64,000 nt of DNA, taken from NCBI RefSeq assembly GCF_002973525.1, contig NZ_PVEN01000003.1:372001-436000 (forward strand), written 5' to 3'. A program made the translations under genes and the position numbers. A model generated the notes under the pieces. The model was not told where the DNA came from. It saw nothing but the letters and a program-made list of their open reading frames with translations, and ran no database searches. Source of the stretch: Paraburkholderia sp. BL21I4N1 (GTDB lineage Bacteria > Pseudomonadota > Gammaproteobacteria > Burkholderiales > Burkholderiaceae). Below, piece after piece: positions 34,445-43,894 of this stretch. Positions within the stretch are counted from its first letter, which is position 1. Each line of letters opens with the position of its first letter.

Positions 34445-35488
34445 TTAACTTTCCCGAATAGCTTCGACCAGGCTTTGCTCGAAGCGAGCCCATTCCGCGT
34501 CGTTGCCGGGTAAGCCGAAACGCACGCTGCGTGAGGACGCGAAGAGTCGGGTCCACACACCGCGCCGTGCCAATGCTTCGTGTAAAGCGGGCGCGCGGGC
34601 GTCGTCGGTCCATGCAAAAAGCGGCGTGCCGCGTGTGGCCAGTCCTTGCGTGTGCAACAGTCTGGTCAGACGCTCGCTCTCGACGTCGAGTCGTGCGCGC
34701 ATGTGCTGTTGCCAGGTTTCGTCGGCGAATGCGGCTTTGACTGCATGGCGAGCCGGACCGCTGACGGTCCACGCACCAAGCGTTTGTCGCAAGGCATCGA
34801 GCAATGCCGGTGCGCCGAGTACGAAACCCGCGCGGACACCGGCCAGGCCGAAAAACTTCCCCGGCGAGCGCAACACGATCAGTCCGTCGCGATGCGTATC
34901 CGCCGCGAGAGACGCCGACGGCATCGTATCGGCGAAGGCTTCGTCCACTAGCAGCGTGCCGCCCCGTGCGCTCAGTTGCGCATGCCACTGCAATAGCCTT
35001 TCGGCGTTCAGATGCCGAGCCGTCGGATTGTTCGGGTTCACGATAACCGCATGCGTGAGCGTGTCGGGCAAGGCTGCGCAGCATATGTCGAGCGGCACGA
35101 CGTCATGACCGGCGCGTTCGAATGCGGGCGCGTACTCGCTGTAGGTGAGCGGCGCGACGCCGACCTGGGCGCGTGGCAGTAGCGCGGGTAGCGCGCGAAT
35201 CGCGGCCTGGCTTCCTGCGACGGCAAGCACGTGGGCGGCATCGGGCGCACCGTAATAACGTGCGGCGCAGGCGGCGAAGTCGTCGCCGTCGTCGGGCAGG
35301 CGACGCCATGCGTCGGCGGGAACCGGCGGCACCGGATAGCCGTGCGGATTGATGCCCGTCGACAGATCGAGCCACCGCGCGTACGGAATGCCGTAACGTG
35401 TGGCGGCTTCGTGCAGATTGCCGCCGTGAACGGCGGGGCCGCTTGCCTCAATTGCGTGCCCTTGCACCGGATCGTTCCCGTCACGCAT
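34445..35488 (-). CDS. cobD: L-threonine-O-3-phosphate decarboxylase (PLP enzyme)
   Basis: Makes (R)-1-amino-2-propanol phosphate, the linker of the cobalamin nucleotide loop. 347 residues of the class-I aminotransferase fold, with 'DLSTGINPHGYPVPPVP' near the start, 'VNPNNPTARHLNAERL', and 'VLRSPGKFFGLAGVRAGF' with the PLP-binding Lys. It overlaps cbiB by eight bases. This enzyme is called CobD in Salmonella and CobC in the Pseudomonas naming scheme. Confidence 0.9.
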   Translation of the reverse strand: MRDGNDPVQGHAIEASGPAVHGGNLHEAATRYGIPYARWLDLSTGINPHGYPVPPVPADAWRRLPDDGDDFAACAARYYGAPDAAHVLAVAGSQAAIRALPALLPRAQVGVAPLTYSEYAPAFERAGHDVVPLDICCAALPDTLTHAVIVNPNNPTARHLNAERLLQWHAQLSARGGTLLVDEAFADTMPSASLAADTHRDGLIVLRSPGKFFGLAGVRAGFVLGAPALLDALRQTLGAWTVSGPARHAVKAAFADETWQQHMRARLDVESERLTRLLHTQGLATRGTPLFAWTDDARAPALHEALARRGVWTRLFASSRSVRFGLPGNDAEWARFEQSLVEAIRES

Positions 35489-36419
35489 GAAACGGCACGC
35501 TCAACAGCGCCAGCACGATCAACATGGCGAGCCACAGAATCACCGTGCGCTCCACCAGCATCAGCGCGGCCGTCACATGCGCGGCTTTCGCGGGATGTCC
35601 GAAGCCTAGCGTCGGGCGCTGTTCGAGCGCGCCGTGATACACCGCCGGACCGCCGATCAGCACGTTCAAACTGCCCGCGCCGGCCGCCATCACCGGTCCG
35701 GCATTCGGACTGTCCCAGCGCGGCGCCTGCTCGCGCCAGCAGCGCCACGCCGTGCGCGTGTCGCCGAGCAACGCGTAACTCGCGGCGGTCAGGCGCGCGG
35801 GAATCCAGTTGAGCACGTCGTCGATGCGTGCGGCCGCCCAGCCGTAGCGCAAATAGCGCGGCGTGCGATAGCCCCACATCGCGTCCAGCGTGTTGGCGAG
35901 ACGGAAGCCGAGCGCGCCGGGGCCGCCCGCAATCGCGAACCAGAAGAGCGCGCCGAAAATCGCGTCGTTACCGTTTTCGAGCGCCGATTCGACGGCGGCG
36001 CGCGATAACGCGCCTTCGTCGGCGTTGGCGGTTTCGCGCGAGACGATCCGTGCGGTCAACAGCCGCGCTTGCGCGAGGTCGCGTTGCGCGAGCGCCTGAG
36101 CGATCGGCGCGATGTGGTCGTGCAGACTGCGTGCGCCGAGTGCGAACCACAGCAACACCACATGCACCGCGCAGGCCGCGAAGAACGGCAGCACCGAGAC
36201 CAGCCACCACGCGACCAGCACCGGCGGCAACACGGCCAGCGCCCACGCGAGCAAGCCCTTGAGCCGTAAGCGGCGGCCGGTGTTGTAGCGCGCCTCGAGG
36301 CGCTTGGCCCAGTGGCCGAAACCGACCAGCGGATGCGCGGTGCGCGGCTCACCGAGCCAACGGTCGACAGCGACGCCCGCGGTTGCCAGCGTGACGATCA
36401 GAGGAAGCGACAGCATCAC
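35481..36419 (-). CDS. cbiB: Adenosylcobinamide-phosphate synthase
   Basis: Membrane enzyme that attaches aminopropanol phosphate to adenosylcobyric acid. 312 residues with several hydrophobic segments; conserved parts are 'RWLGEPRTAHPLVGFGHWAK', 'ISRETANADEGALSRAAVES' and 'GYRTPRYLRYGWAAARIDD'. It overlaps cobU by four bases and cobD by eight. In the Pseudomonas scheme it is called CobD. Length is normal. Confidence 0.92.
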   Translation of the reverse strand: MMLSLPLIVTLATAGVAVDRWLGEPRTAHPLVGFGHWAKRLEARYNTGRRLRLKGLLAWALAVLPPVLVAWWLVSVLPFFAACAVHVVLLWFALGARSLHDHIAPIAQALAQRDLAQARLLTARIVSRETANADEGALSRAAVESALENGNDAIFGALFWFAIAGGPGALGFRLANTLDAMWGYRTPRYLRYGWAAARIDDVLNWIPARLTAASYALLGDTRTAWRCWREQAPRWDSPNAGPVMAAGAGSLNVLIGGPAVYHGALEQRPTLGFGHPAKAAHVTAALMLVERTVILWLAMLIVLALLSVPFHA

Positions 36420-36970
36420 GCGTGGCTCGCCGTTTTCAGCACGAGCGGCAAGCCCGCGACCATCATCGTGACTTGCGTGCTCAACGCGGCGATGCGCTGA
36501 TTGAGCCGGCCGAGTTCATCGACGTAAAGACGCGTGGCCGCGCCGAGCGGCACGACGCCCAGGCCGATTTCGTTGCTGACCACGATGACTTTGCCGTGCG
36601 CCGCGCCGAGCGCCGTTTCGAGCGCGGCGACTTGCGCGTCATAGCGATCGAGCGACAGCGCTTCGCCTTCGGACGGACACAGCAGGTTGGCGAGCCACAG
36701 CGTCAGACAATCGATCAGCACGCAATGGCCGGGCGCGTCCGCTTGCGTGAGCGCAGCGGCGAGGTCCGCGCCGGCTTCGACCAGTTGCCAATGCGCCGGA
36801 CGCCGCTCGCGATGATGCGCGATACGCGCGGCGAATTCGGCGTCGTTGCCGACGCGCGCGGTGGCGATGTAAGTGACGGGAAGGGCGCTGCGAGCGGCCA
36901 ATTGCTCGGCTTGCAAGCTCTTGCCGGAACGGGCGCCGCCGAGGACGAAAGTGAGGTCGCGGGGAGTCAT
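36416..36970 (-). CDS. cobU: Adenosylcobinamide kinase/guanylyltransferase
   Basis: Bifunctional enzyme that phosphorylates adenosylcobinamide and transfers GMP to it. 184 residues: a P-loop GGARSGKS at 11-18, the guanylylation site region near '[18 protein letters not shown]' (His residues) and '[20 protein letters not shown]'. First gene of the minus-strand cobU-cbiB-cobD-btuF operon; divergent from cobQ across 83 bases. Also called CobP. Confidence 0.93.
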   Translation of the reverse strand: MTPRDLTFVLGGARSGKSLQAEQLAARSALPVTYIATARVGNDAEFAARIAHHRERRPAHWQLVEAGADLAAALTQADAPGHCVLIDCLTLWLANLLCPSEGEALSLDRYDAQVAALETALGAAHGKVIVVSNEIGLGVVPLGAATRLYVDELGRLNQRIAALSTQVTMMVAGLPLVLKTASHA

Positions 36971-37053
36971 CGCGTGATTGTACCGGCGCGTGGAAGGCGG
37001 CGGCGGGGTGGGATAATGCCGCGTTTCCCTTCACGGCCGACCCCCCGCACCTC

Positions 37054-38568
37054 GTGAACACCACCTCGACTCCCCAAGACGCCATCCCCGTCCCACGCGG
37101 CACGCTGATGATTCAGGGCACCACATCCGACGCCGGCAAGAGCACGCTGGTGGCCGGTCTATGCCGCCTCGCGCTGCGCGCGGGCGTGCGGGTCGCGCCG
37201 TTCAAGCCGCAGAACATGGCGCTGAACAGTGCGGTCACGATCGACGGCGGCGAGATCGGTCGCGCCCAGGCGTTGCAGGCAGTGGCCGCGGGAATCGCCG
37301 CGCACACCGATCTGAATCCCGTGCTGCTCAAGCCGACGAGCGATCGCGGCGCGCAGGTCATCATCCAAGGTAAGGCACGCATGAATCTCGATGCTCGCGC
37401 TTACCACGACTACAAACCCATTGCGTTCAAAGCGGTGCTGGAATCGTATGCGCGTCTGCAGGCCGGCTACGACGCGATTTTTGTCGAAGGCGCGGGCAGC
37501 CCCGCCGAGATCAATCTGCGCGATCGCGACATCGCCAACATGGGTTTCGCGGAGGCCGTGGATTGCCCGGTCGTGCTGGTGGCCGACATCGATCGTGGCG
37601 GCGTGTTCGCGCATCTGACCGGCACGCTCGCGTGTCTGTCGGCGAGCGAGCAGGCGCGGGTGCGCGGCTTCGTCATCAACCGGTTTCGTGGCGATATCAG
37701 TCTGCTGCAACCCGGTCTCGATTGGCTCGAAGCGAAGACCGGCAAGCCGGTGCTCGGCGTCGTGCCGTATCTGCACGGCCTCACGCTCGACGCGGAAGAC
37801 ATGCTGCCGCCGGACCTGCGCGCGGCCCATCGCGGCGACGCGCAACGAATGTTGCGCGTGGTCGTGCCGGTGCTGCCGCACATCAGCAACCACACCGATT
37901 TCGATGCGCTGCGCGCGCATCCGCAGGTCGATTTTCATTACGTGCGAAGCGGCATGCCGATGCCGCCGGCCGATCTGATCGTCCTGTCGGGCTCGAAAAA
38001 CGTGCCCGGCGATCTGGCGTTTCTGCGCAAGCAGGGGTGGGACGCGGTGCTGCAGCGGCATCTGCGTTACGGGGGACGGGTGATCGGCATTTGCGGCGGC
38101 ATGCAGATGCTCGGCCGCGAAGTGGCCGATCCGCATGGCGTGGAGGGTACGCCGGGGATCTCGGCGGGACTCGGCTGGCTCGATTACTCGACCGTGCTCA
38201 CGCGCGACAAAACGCTGAAGAACGTCACCGGGCGCCTCGCGTTGCCCGGTTCGCCGGAGGTGTCGGGTTACGAAATTCATATGGGTGAGACGCACGGCCC
38301 GGCGCTCGAATCGCCCGCGCTGCGGTTGGGCGATGCGGATGCCGCGCGTCCCGATGGTGCGCTTTCCGCGGATGGGCAGATTCTCGCCACCTACGTGCAT
38401 GGCCTGTTCGACACGCCGGCAGCTTGCGCCGCGTTGCTGGGGTGGGCAGGCTTGAGCGACGCCGAGGCGATCGACTATCCGGCCTTGCGCGAGGCGTCGC
38501 TCGAACGACTTGCCGACACGCTTGCAGAACATCTCGATCTGGCGAGGCTTTTTGGCGCGATGGCCTGA
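37054..38568 (+). CDS. cobQ: Adenosylcobyric acid synthase
   Basis: Glutamine-dependent amidase that amidates four side chains of the corrin ring. The start is a GTG at 37054 (product [16 protein letters not shown]), giving 504 residues. The N-terminal ATPase domain has [15 protein letters not shown] at about 22-36 and '[20 protein letters not shown]'. The C-terminal class-I glutaminase domain has '[16 protein letters not shown]' with the nucleophilic Cys. It is separate from the cobU operon by strand. No ring-forming genes are seen, so its cobyrinate substrate must come from genes elsewhere or from salvage. Confidence 0.94.
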   Translation: MNTTSTPQDAIPVPRGTLMIQGTTSDAGKSTLVAGLCRLALRAGVRVAPFKPQNMALNSAVTIDGGEIGRAQALQAVAAGIAAHTDLNPVLLKPTSDRGAQVIIQGKARMNLDARAYHDYKPIAFKAVLESYARLQAGYDAIFVEGAGSPAEINLRDRDIANMGFAEAVDCPVVLVADIDRGGVFAHLTGTLACLSASEQARVRGFVINRFRGDISLLQPGLDWLEAKTGKPVLGVVPYLHGLTLDAEDMLPPDLRAAHRGDAQRMLRVVVPVLPHISNHTDFDALRAHPQVDFHYVRSGMPMPPADLIVLSGSKNVPGDLAFLRKQGWDAVLQRHLRYGGRVIGICGGMQMLGREVADPHGVEGTPGISAGLGWLDYSTVLTRDKTLKNVTGRLALPGSPEVSGYEIHMGETHGPALESPALRLGDADAARPDGALSADGQILATYVHGLFDTPAACAALLGWAGLSDAEAIDYPALREASLERLADTLAEHLDLARLFGAMA

Positions 38569-38709
38569 TCCCAATCAACACGTTGGTGCCGATTAAATCG
38601 TAATGGGAAATAATCTAAGCCGATGGAATGGTTTTTCACCTCATATGGTTCGAATAGAGTCCTGACATCGACGGCTGGTTTTGGCCGTCTCTCTCTTCAA
38701 GGACTCGTC

Positions 38710-39126
38710 ATGAACTCGAACCGCTCCGCCGATCTGGCTGCTTTACTGCTGCGCGTGGCCTTGGGCGTGCTGTATCTCGCGCACAGCCTGCAAAAAATCT
38801 TCGTCTTCACGCTGCCGGGCACGGCGCAATTTTTCGTCTCGCTGGGTTTGCCGGGCTGGCTTGGCTATGTGACGGCGTTCGTCGAATTGCTCGGCGGCAT
38901 TGCGTTGCTGCTCGGCGTGCAGGTTCGCTGGGTCGCGCTGGTGCTGCTGCCGTTCATGCTCGGCGCGATGTCGGCGCATTTGCATAACGGCTGGGGCTTC
39001 GCGTCGCCGAACGGCGGCTGGGAATATCCGGCGTTCTGGGCGGTGACTTTGGCGGTGCAGTCGTTACTGGGCGGCGGTGCGCTGGCGCTGGGTAGTGTGA
39101 AGACGGTGCGGGCCGCGGTGGCGTAA
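38710..39126 (+). CDS. DoxX family membrane protein
   Basis: 138-residue inner-membrane protein with four hydrophobic helices, starting MNSNRSADLAALLLRVALG behind AAGGA. The segment 'AFVELLGGIALLLGVQVRWVA' is typical of DoxX/YphA-like proteins, which are often linked to redox or thiol stress but whose role varies. It stands alone and is followed by a clear terminator. Confidence 0.85.
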   Translation: MNSNRSADLAALLLRVALGVLYLAHSLQKIFVFTLPGTAQFFVSLGLPGWLGYVTAFVELLGGIALLLGVQVRWVALVLLPFMLGAMSAHLHNGWGFASPNGGWEYPAFWAVTLAVQSLLGGGALALGSVKTVRAAVA

Positions 39127-39210
39127 GGGCTGCGCGGAATAACGAGCGGCACACGCTGACACGCAAATCTATCGCTTCCATCGTTTCGTTTGAAAGCTGA
39201 TTTCGATTCA

Positions 39211-39249
39211 AAGAAGCCCATGTACGTCTACAACGTGCATGGGCTTCTT
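39211..39249 (+). terminator. Terminator after the DoxX gene
   Basis: AAGAAGCCCATG (39211-39222) pairs perfectly with CATGGGCTTCTT (39238-39249), and the inner ACGT pairs with ACGT. A short T-run ends the stem. Confidence 0.8.
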
Positions 39250-39281
39250 TGCGTTCGGTATGTTCTGTTTGTTAAATTCAA

Positions 39282-39487
39282 TGATATTCGGACAAGATAA
39301 GTCGACAATCGAGTGATATTCGGACAAAAGTCGGACGGGGGGCCGTCGAATTCAGTAGTTTCCGGCAGGTTGTTGGGATGAGGGCGAAAGACAACCCCCT
39401 ATATTTCGGTCAATAATATACGTGATTATTCTATTTTCCGGACAAGCTGACAACCGCAGGGCGCACAATGATTCAAAATTCGGACAA
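39282..39487. promoter_or_regulatory. Direct repeats TTCGGACAA upstream of and into the Fic gene, possible operator
   Basis: TGATATTCGGACAA occurs at 39282-39295 and again at 39314-39327, exactly 32 bases apart (about three helix turns). Near copies are TTCCGGACAA at 39436-39445 and ATTCGGACAA at 39478-39487, the last inside the first codons of the Fic gene; a partial TCGGAC lies at 39331. The region 39250-39467 is otherwise AT-rich and shows no gene. The fused AbiEi-like DNA-binding region makes autoregulation at these repeats plausible, but that is inference. Confidence 0.5.
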
Positions 39488-40979
39488 AGACACGGCGGAA
39501 GTCCTCTTTTCCGCAGAAGATGATTCGCACGCCCGCGCCTTGCGCCGCCTCGCCGAGGCCGGGGCGCTTCGGCGTATTTATGTGGGCGTCTACACGCGAA
39601 ACGTGGATAGTCCAGTAGAAGCCGTCGTTCTTCGCAACTGGGCTGCGATAGTGAGTCATCTTCTGCCAGGCGCCGTGCTGGCTTACCGCTCAGCACTGGA
39701 ACATCGGCCGGTTGACGGTGTCCTTCATGTCCGTCGCGGCCGCACGCGCCGCAAGCTGGAATTGCCCGGGCTCATCGTCGAGGTGTTTTCCGGAGCCGGT
39801 GCGGGGCCACTGCTCGAACCGCCCGTGCCAGATTTGCCGCACAGAAGCATTTATTTGCCGAGCGAGGCGCGCGGCTTCCTCGAGAACATGGGGAGCGCGC
39901 GCGGTGCGACTGCGCGGGTGCTTCCGCAGGAAGATATCGAGGCTCGCCTCGACAAGATTCTCACCATTCGGGGCGACTTCAAGTTCAACGACCTGCGGGA
40001 CCAGGCGAAAGCCATTGCCGACAAACTCGACATGACGGCTGAGAGCAAGCGTCTGGACGGCCTCATCGGCGCAATGCTCGGCACGCACGAAGAAAAAAAG
40101 CTTCGCGGCAAACTGGCGCTTGCGCGCGCTGCAGGCAAACCGTACGATCCCGACCGCCTGGAACTGTTCGACGTGCTGCACGGTGCGCTCGCCAGCGGCA
40201 TCTTCGCGCATCCTGCCGATCCGGCAAGCAAGGGCATGGCGCTGGAGAATTTTGCCTTCTTCGAAGCCTACTTTTCGAATTTCATCGAAGGCACCACGTT
40301 CGAAGTTGAAGAAGCCGAACAGATTGTCTTTGCGGGAGCCATCATTCCTAATCGTTCGGAAGACTCTCACGACATTCTGGGTACCTTTCGGGCGGCCAGT
40401 ACGACACCGTGGCGAAATCAGCCAGCACCGACGGCCGATCATTTTCTCGCCTGGCTTAAGAGTGTGAACGCCCTGGTGATGCAGGCGCGACCGAATAAGC
40501 GGCCCGGTCAGTGGAAAGAGAAGCGCAACATGGCCGGCAACACGCTCTTTGTCTTGCCGGAACAGGTTCCCGCAACCCTCGCGGAAGGTTTCGAACGCAT
40601 CAGTTCGCTGAAGGATCCTGTCGCCCGTGCGTTGATGACAATGTTCGTCGTCTCGGAGGTCCATCCTTTCCTGGATGGTAACGGTCGCTCGGCGCGGCTC
40701 GCGATGAACTGCGTACTCAGCGAAGCCGGCGTGTGCCGGATCATTGTTCCGACGGTGTACCGCGAAGATTATCTGCTGCCGCTAAAGCGGCTGACAAATG
40801 ACCGTGACGCGGCACCGTACATTCGTACGATGACGCGAATTCACGACTGGACTTCGCGCTTCGACTACGATCAACCACGACATGATGTGCAGCACCAACT
40901 TGATCGCTGTAGTGCCTTCAAGGAAGACCTGAAGAATTACCGGTTGATATTCCCTGAGGATGGGGCCAGTCAGGGCTGA
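39468..40979 (+). CDS. Fic family protein with N-terminal AbiEi-like DNA-binding region
   Basis: 503-residue two-part protein. Residues about 15-150 look like an AbiEi antitoxin: a winged-helix start ('HARALRRLAEAGALRRIYVG') followed by 'LPGAVLAYRSALEHRPVDGV'. The C-terminal half has a complete Fic motif H399-PFLDGNGRSAR410, the catalytic signature for transfer of AMP or another nucleotide part onto a protein hydroxyl. Upstream of it, S270-NFI-E274-G275 matches the class II inhibitory helix S/T-x3-E-G/N, whose Glu blocks ATP binding. So toxin-like catalysis, self-inhibition and a DNA-binding domain appear in one chain. Starts behind AGGG, seven bases upstream. It is flanked by housekeeping genes and its upstream DNA is AT-rich, as for an accessory insertion. 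The target protein is unknown. Confidence 0.82.
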   Translation: MIQNSDKDTAEVLFSAEDDSHARALRRLAEAGALRRIYVGVYTRNVDSPVEAVVLRNWAAIVSHLLPGAVLAYRSALEHRPVDGVLHVRRGRTRRKLELPGLIVEVFSGAGAGPLLEPPVPDLPHRSIYLPSEARGFLENMGSARGATARVLPQEDIEARLDKILTIRGDFKFNDLRDQAKAIADKLDMTAESKRLDGLIGAMLGTHEEKKLRGKLALARAAGKPYDPDRLELFDVLHGALASGIFAHPADPASKGMALENFAFFEAYFSNFIEGTTFEVEEAEQIVFAGAIIPNRSEDSHDILGTFRAASTTPWRNQPAPTADHFLAWLKSVNALVMQARPNKRPGQWKEKRNMAGNTLFVLPEQVPATLAEGFERISSLKDPVARALMTMFVVSEVHPFLDGNGRSARLAMNCVLSEAGVCRIIVPTVYREDYLLPLKRLTNDRDAAPYIRTMTRIHDWTSRFDYDQPRHDVQHQLDRCSAFKEDLKNYRLIFPEDGASQG

Positions 40980-41056
40980 CAGCGGATACGTTATCGACCG
41001 CGCGCCGCATGCTCGACGAACCGGCTCTCCAACCCCTCACCGCAGCACCCCCACCA

Positions 41057-41476
41057 TCAATACAACACGATCTGCGTACACCGAAACAACGCGATCGTCT
41101 TGCCGTTCGGATCGGTCACCGTCGCATCCCACACCTGCGTGCTGCGCCCCAGATGCACGCCCCGGGCAACCGCGCGGATCGTGCCTTCGGTCGCCGTGCC
41201 GAGAAAATTGCTTTTCAGCTCGACGGTCGTGAAATTGCGTGCCGTTTCCGGCAGATGCGCGAGGCACGCGTAGCCGCACGCGGTGTCGGCGAGCCCGATC
41301 ACGGTGGCGGCATGCAAAAAACCGTTCGGTGCAAGCAATTCTTCTCGCACGGTCAATTCCGCGGTCAGAACGCCTTCTTCCAGCGACAGGACTTGCACGC
41401 CCAGCAGGCCGGGCAGCTTGCCCCGCTGGCGTTCGTGCAGGCGCTCGACGGTATATTCCGGGCGGAGTTTGCTCAT
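41057..41476 (-). CDS. Hotdog-fold thioesterase, PaaI type
   Basis: 139-residue acyl-CoA thioesterase-like protein. The hotdog helix region reads 'LAPNGFLHAATVIGLADTACG', with the family's Asn-Gly-x-x-His and the acidic Asp two turns later. Then comes 'TTVELKSNFLGTATEG', typical of PaaI/YbgC-related enzymes. It is convergent with the Fic gene and divergent from parA. Substrate unknown. Confidence 0.85.
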   Translation of the reverse strand: MSKLRPEYTVERLHERQRGKLPGLLGVQVLSLEEGVLTAELTVREELLAPNGFLHAATVIGLADTACGYACLAHLPETARNFTTVELKSNFLGTATEGTIRAVARGVHLGRSTQVWDATVTDPNGKTIALFRCTQIVLY

Positions 41477-41722
41477 GGATGGATCGCTCCCAGGTGGAAA
41501 AATCGATGGTGCCAGGCGGTCATTTGGCCGCCTGGGGGCTTCGGCCCCAGTGCATTTCTCGATATTATCAACGGCTGGATCGGCACGCGTGCCCGAAACC
41601 GGCAGGTCCCGTAGCGGGCCGGCGCGAGATCGGAACAGGCGCGGAGCAAACTCAGAGCGAAGTCAGAACGACACGCGCGGCAAACCGGCTGGCGGCGACC
41701 AGCCTTCTTTCCGGGAGAATTC

Positions 41723-42361
41723 ATGACGGTGATTGTGGTGGCGAATCCGAAGGGCGGCGTGGGCAAGAGCACGCTGTCCACCAATCTGGCCGGCTATTTC
41801 GCGGCGTCGGGCGAATGGGTCGCCCTCGCGGACCTCGACAAGCAGCAGTCCGCGCACGCGTGGCTGTCGTTGCGCCCCGACACGCTACCGGCCATCGAAA
41901 CCTGGGAAGTCAATCCGGACACGCCGGCCAAGCCGCCCAAGGGGCTGGAGCACGCGGTGATCGACACCCCCGCCGGCTTGCACGGCAACCGGATGAATAT
42001 CGCGCTGGATCTGGCCGACAAGGTAATCGTTCCGCTCCAGCCGTCCATATTCGACATTCTCGCCACGCAGGACTTTCTGGAGCGTCTGGCGAAGGAAAAA
42101 GCGGTCCGCAAGGGCGCGATCGAAATCGGCGTGGTCGGTATGCGTGTCGACGCGCGCACGCGCTCGGCGGAACAGCTGCACCGCTTTGTCGAAGGATTGA
42201 ATTTGCCAGTGCTGGGCTTTTTGCGCGACACGCAGAACTACGTGCAGCTCGCGGCGCATGGCCTGACCCTCTGGGACGTCGCGAAAAGTCGCGTGGAGAA
42301 GGATCTGGAGCAGTGGCAGTCGATCGTCGCGTGGGTCGACGGGACGGCGAAGAAGGGCTGA
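41723..42361 (+). CDS. Orphan ParA-family ATPase
   Basis: 212-residue deviant-Walker ATPase: KGGVGKST at residues 10-17, with the 'signature' Lys K10 that allows dimer sandwiching, the Walker B-like region 'HAVIDTPAG' and 'VPLQPSIFDILATQDFLERL'. The small size without an N-terminal helix-turn-helix is like chromosome- or cargo-positioning ParA/MipZ-type proteins. There is no parB or parS-like site beside it. Which cargo it positions, if any, cannot be said. Confidence 0.85.
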   Translation: MTVIVVANPKGGVGKSTLSTNLAGYFAASGEWVALADLDKQQSAHAWLSLRPDTLPAIETWEVNPDTPAKPPKGLEHAVIDTPAGLHGNRMNIALDLADKVIVPLQPSIFDILATQDFLERLAKEKAVRKGAIEIGVVGMRVDARTRSAEQLHRFVEGLNLPVLGFLRDTQNYVQLAAHGLTLWDVAKSRVEKDLEQWQSIVAWVDGTAKKG

Positions 42362-42365
42362 GGCG

Positions 42366-42390
42366 GCGCGCCGTGCAACCGACGGCGCGC
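42366..42390. terminator. GC-rich hairpin between convergent parA and panD
   Basis: GCGCGCCGT (42366-42374) pairs with ACGGCGCGC (42382-42390) around a 7-base loop. There is no T-run, so termination is suggested mainly by its position just after the parA stop. Confidence 0.4.
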
Positions 42391-42452
42391 GAATTACAAC
42401 GGAGCAGACGCGCGGCAAGCGGGTTGAAGCTTCACGCCAACCGCGCCGACCC

Positions 42453-42839
42453 TCAGGTCCAGTTTTGCGTCGGCACGTGATCGCGGCTGCCCTTGATCTT
42501 GTTGTTGTCGTCGACGAACACCAGATCCGGCTTCCAGCCCGCCTTCAATTCGGCCTCGTCGACCACCGCGAACGCCGCAATAATCACCAGATCGCCCAGC
42601 TGCGCGCGCCGCGCGGCCGAACCGTTCAGCGAAATCATGCCGCTGCCGCGCTCGCCCTTGATCGCGTAGGTCGAGAAACGCTCGCCGTTGTTGATATTCC
42701 AGATGTCGATCCGTTCGTTTTCGACGATGTTCGCCGCTTCCAGCAAGTCTTCGTCGATCGCGCACGAGCCTTCGTAGTGCAGCTCGCAGTGCGTGACCGC
42801 GACACGGTGGATCTTCGACTTCAGCATGTTGCGTTGCAT
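42453..42839 (-). CDS. panD: Aspartate 1-decarboxylase
   Basis: Makes beta-alanine for pantothenate. I start at 42839 ([15 protein letters not shown]), giving 128 residues. The self-cleavage site is G24-S25 in HYEGSCAID, where Ser25 becomes the pyruvoyl cofactor. The segment '[21 protein letters not shown]' is typical. It lies 54 bases downstream of panC on the same strand, and both serve the same pathway. Confidence 0.95.
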   Translation of the reverse strand: MQRNMLKSKIHRVAVTHCELHYEGSCAIDEDLLEAANIVENERIDIWNINNGERFSTYAIKGERGSGMISLNGSAARRAQLGDLVIIAAFAVVDEAELKAGWKPDLVFVDDNNKIKGSRDHVPTQNWT

Positions 42840-42893
42840 GACCAATCAATCCCTTGTGGCTTTTGATGCGGGTCTGCGCCGGCCGAGGCCGGG

Positions 42894-43778
<885 letters not shown>

Positions 43779-43854
43779 TCAAGGAATCGCGCGGTCCGCC
43801 GCCTCACTGGTAATGACAGGTTCGGAGCGCGGGATTGTAGTGGATTTGCGCGTC

Positions 43855-43887
43855 GTACGCACCGAAACGAGGCGTATCGGTGCGTAC
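43855..43887 (-). terminator. Strong hairpin just after scpA
   Basis: GTACGCACCGA (43855-43865) and TCGGTGCGTAC (43877-43887) form a perfect 11-bp stem with an 11-base loop, eight bases after the scpA stop. No T-run follows. It may be a terminator helped by Rho, or a processing site between scpA and panC. Confidence 0.45.
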
Positions 43888-43894
43888 TGTGAGA

